A stretch of 5,889 nucleotides of DNA from an uncultured Pseudorhodobacter sp. (GTDB lineage Bacteria; Pseudomonadota; Alphaproteobacteria; Rhodobacterales; Rhodobacteraceae), in the NCBI GenBank assembly GCA_945952425.1, contig CAMFIX010000215.1, positions 1 to 5,889 of the forward strand. Reading direction: 5' to 3'. The notes below the pieces were generated by a model that was given only the letters and a program-made list of their open reading frames with translations, was not told the origin of the DNA and searched no databases. The first letter of the stretch is position 1. The number at the start of each line of letters is the position of its first letter. Positions 5,532 to 5,889 of this stretch are shown here, one piece after another. The position numbers were made by a program, and so were the translations under genes.

Positions 5532-5889
5532 GGCGCGAAAACCCGTGAGGGGTGGAAAAGCCCGTGCTTCACCTCGCCGAGCCCGAGGGCTTCGCCCTGG
5601 TGGCTGGCCCAGCATATCCCCTCGGCGCCGTTCAGCACATCGCCGGGATTGCCAAGCCGGATGCGCCGGGCACCGTCAACGGTCGCCTGAACCTCGGGGA
5701 AATCGGCCAAAGCGGATTGGATCGGCAGAAGCCGCGCCTCCAAAGCCTCGGGCGTCAGGGCCAAAGCGGCCTCCCAGGTCAGGGCGTCTCCGACGTCGAA
5801 AGGCCCCGACCAGATGCGCCGCAGCCAGGCGACATGCGCCGCACTGCCCAGCGCCCGGCCCAGGTCGCGCGCGATGGCCCGGACATAGC
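5528..5889 (-). CDS. truB: tRNA pseudouridine(55) synthase TruB, C-terminal part (cut by window end)
   Basis: The last 119 residues of TruB, which makes pseudouridine 55 in the T-loop of tRNAs. The visible part begins with YVRAIARDLG, the family's TYIR..DLG block, then GSAAHVAWLRR as in E. coli TruB, a LLPIQSALADFPEV segment matching the conserved LLPMDS..DYP region, and a C-terminal domain with RIRLGNPGDVL and ALGLGEVKHG, ending RVFAP. The catalytic Asp lies in the missing N-terminal part beyond base 5889. The frame is open to the window edge with no sign of decay. The stop overlaps the DUF1643 start as ATGA. In many bacteria truB lies in the infB-rbfA-truB-rpsO region; here those neighbours would be off to the right or absent. 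Confidence 0.95.
   Translation of the reverse strand, partial: YVRAIARDLGRALGSAAHVAWLRRIWSGPFDVGDALTWEAALALTPEALEARLLPIQSALADFPEVQATVDGARRIRLGNPGDVLNGAEGICWASHQGEALGLGEVKHGLFHPSRVFAP

Noticed and set aside
5532..5615. 28-codon upstream extension of the DUF1643 protein
   Set aside because: It lies inside truB coding sequence, is Arg/Pro-rich without conservation signs, and the ATG at 5531 gives a clean ATGA junction.

Overview
This is a GC-rich, tightly packed chromosomal stretch. The protein families, the strong GCC/GCG/CTG codon use, the overlapping start/stop junctions and the truB-DUF1643 pair suggest an alphaproteobacterium, most likely of the Rhodobacterales. That placement is inferred from style and family resemblance, not from a marker gene. 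No RNA gene, insertion sequence, CRISPR array or phage gene is visible.

Layout. Bases 1-270 hold no convincing gene and form a C-rich, G-poor leader. A plus-strand cluster follows. It starts with a cytoplasmic gamma-glutamyltransferase-family proenzyme of the YwrD/HpxW-like type (271-1839). It continues with a free methionine-(R)-sulfoxide reductase of the GAF-domain type (1823-2287) and a protein made of two tandem GFA/CENP-V zinc domains (2277-3050). Each junction in this cluster overlaps (17 bp, then 11 bp), so it reads as one operon. A small VOC/glyoxalase-fold gene on the minus strand (3005-3439) meets the cluster tail to tail, with a 46-bp overlap that contains a perfect 8-bp hairpin. 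After a 48-bp divergent spacer comes a plus-strand pair: a homocysteine S-methyltransferase-family gene (3488-4381) joined by an ATGA overlap to an RluA-type pseudouridine synthase (4378-5025). The right end is on the minus strand: the 3' part of truB (5528-5889, cut by the window edge), joined by ATGA to a DUF1643 gene (5022-5531). The stop codon of the DUF1643 gene overlaps that of rluA in a shared TTAA.

How the genes may work together. The left half has a sulfur and thiol flavour: gamma-glutamyl or related amide hydrolysis, reduction of free methionine sulfoxide, a GFA fold first described in glutathione-dependent formaldehyde chemistry, a glyoxalase fold and methionine synthesis from homocysteine. 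A shared role in methionine/thiol upkeep is plausible but not proven. The right half concerns RNA modification: RluA (23S rRNA/tRNA anticodon-loop pseudouridine) and TruB (tRNA Psi55) flank a DUF1643 protein of unknown function.

Most of the window is ordinary housekeeping or accessory metabolism. The points most worth a second look are the internally duplicated GFA protein, the DUF1643 gene locked between two pseudouridine synthases, and the overlapping convergent gene ends. I see no clear evidence of an undescribed multi-gene system.
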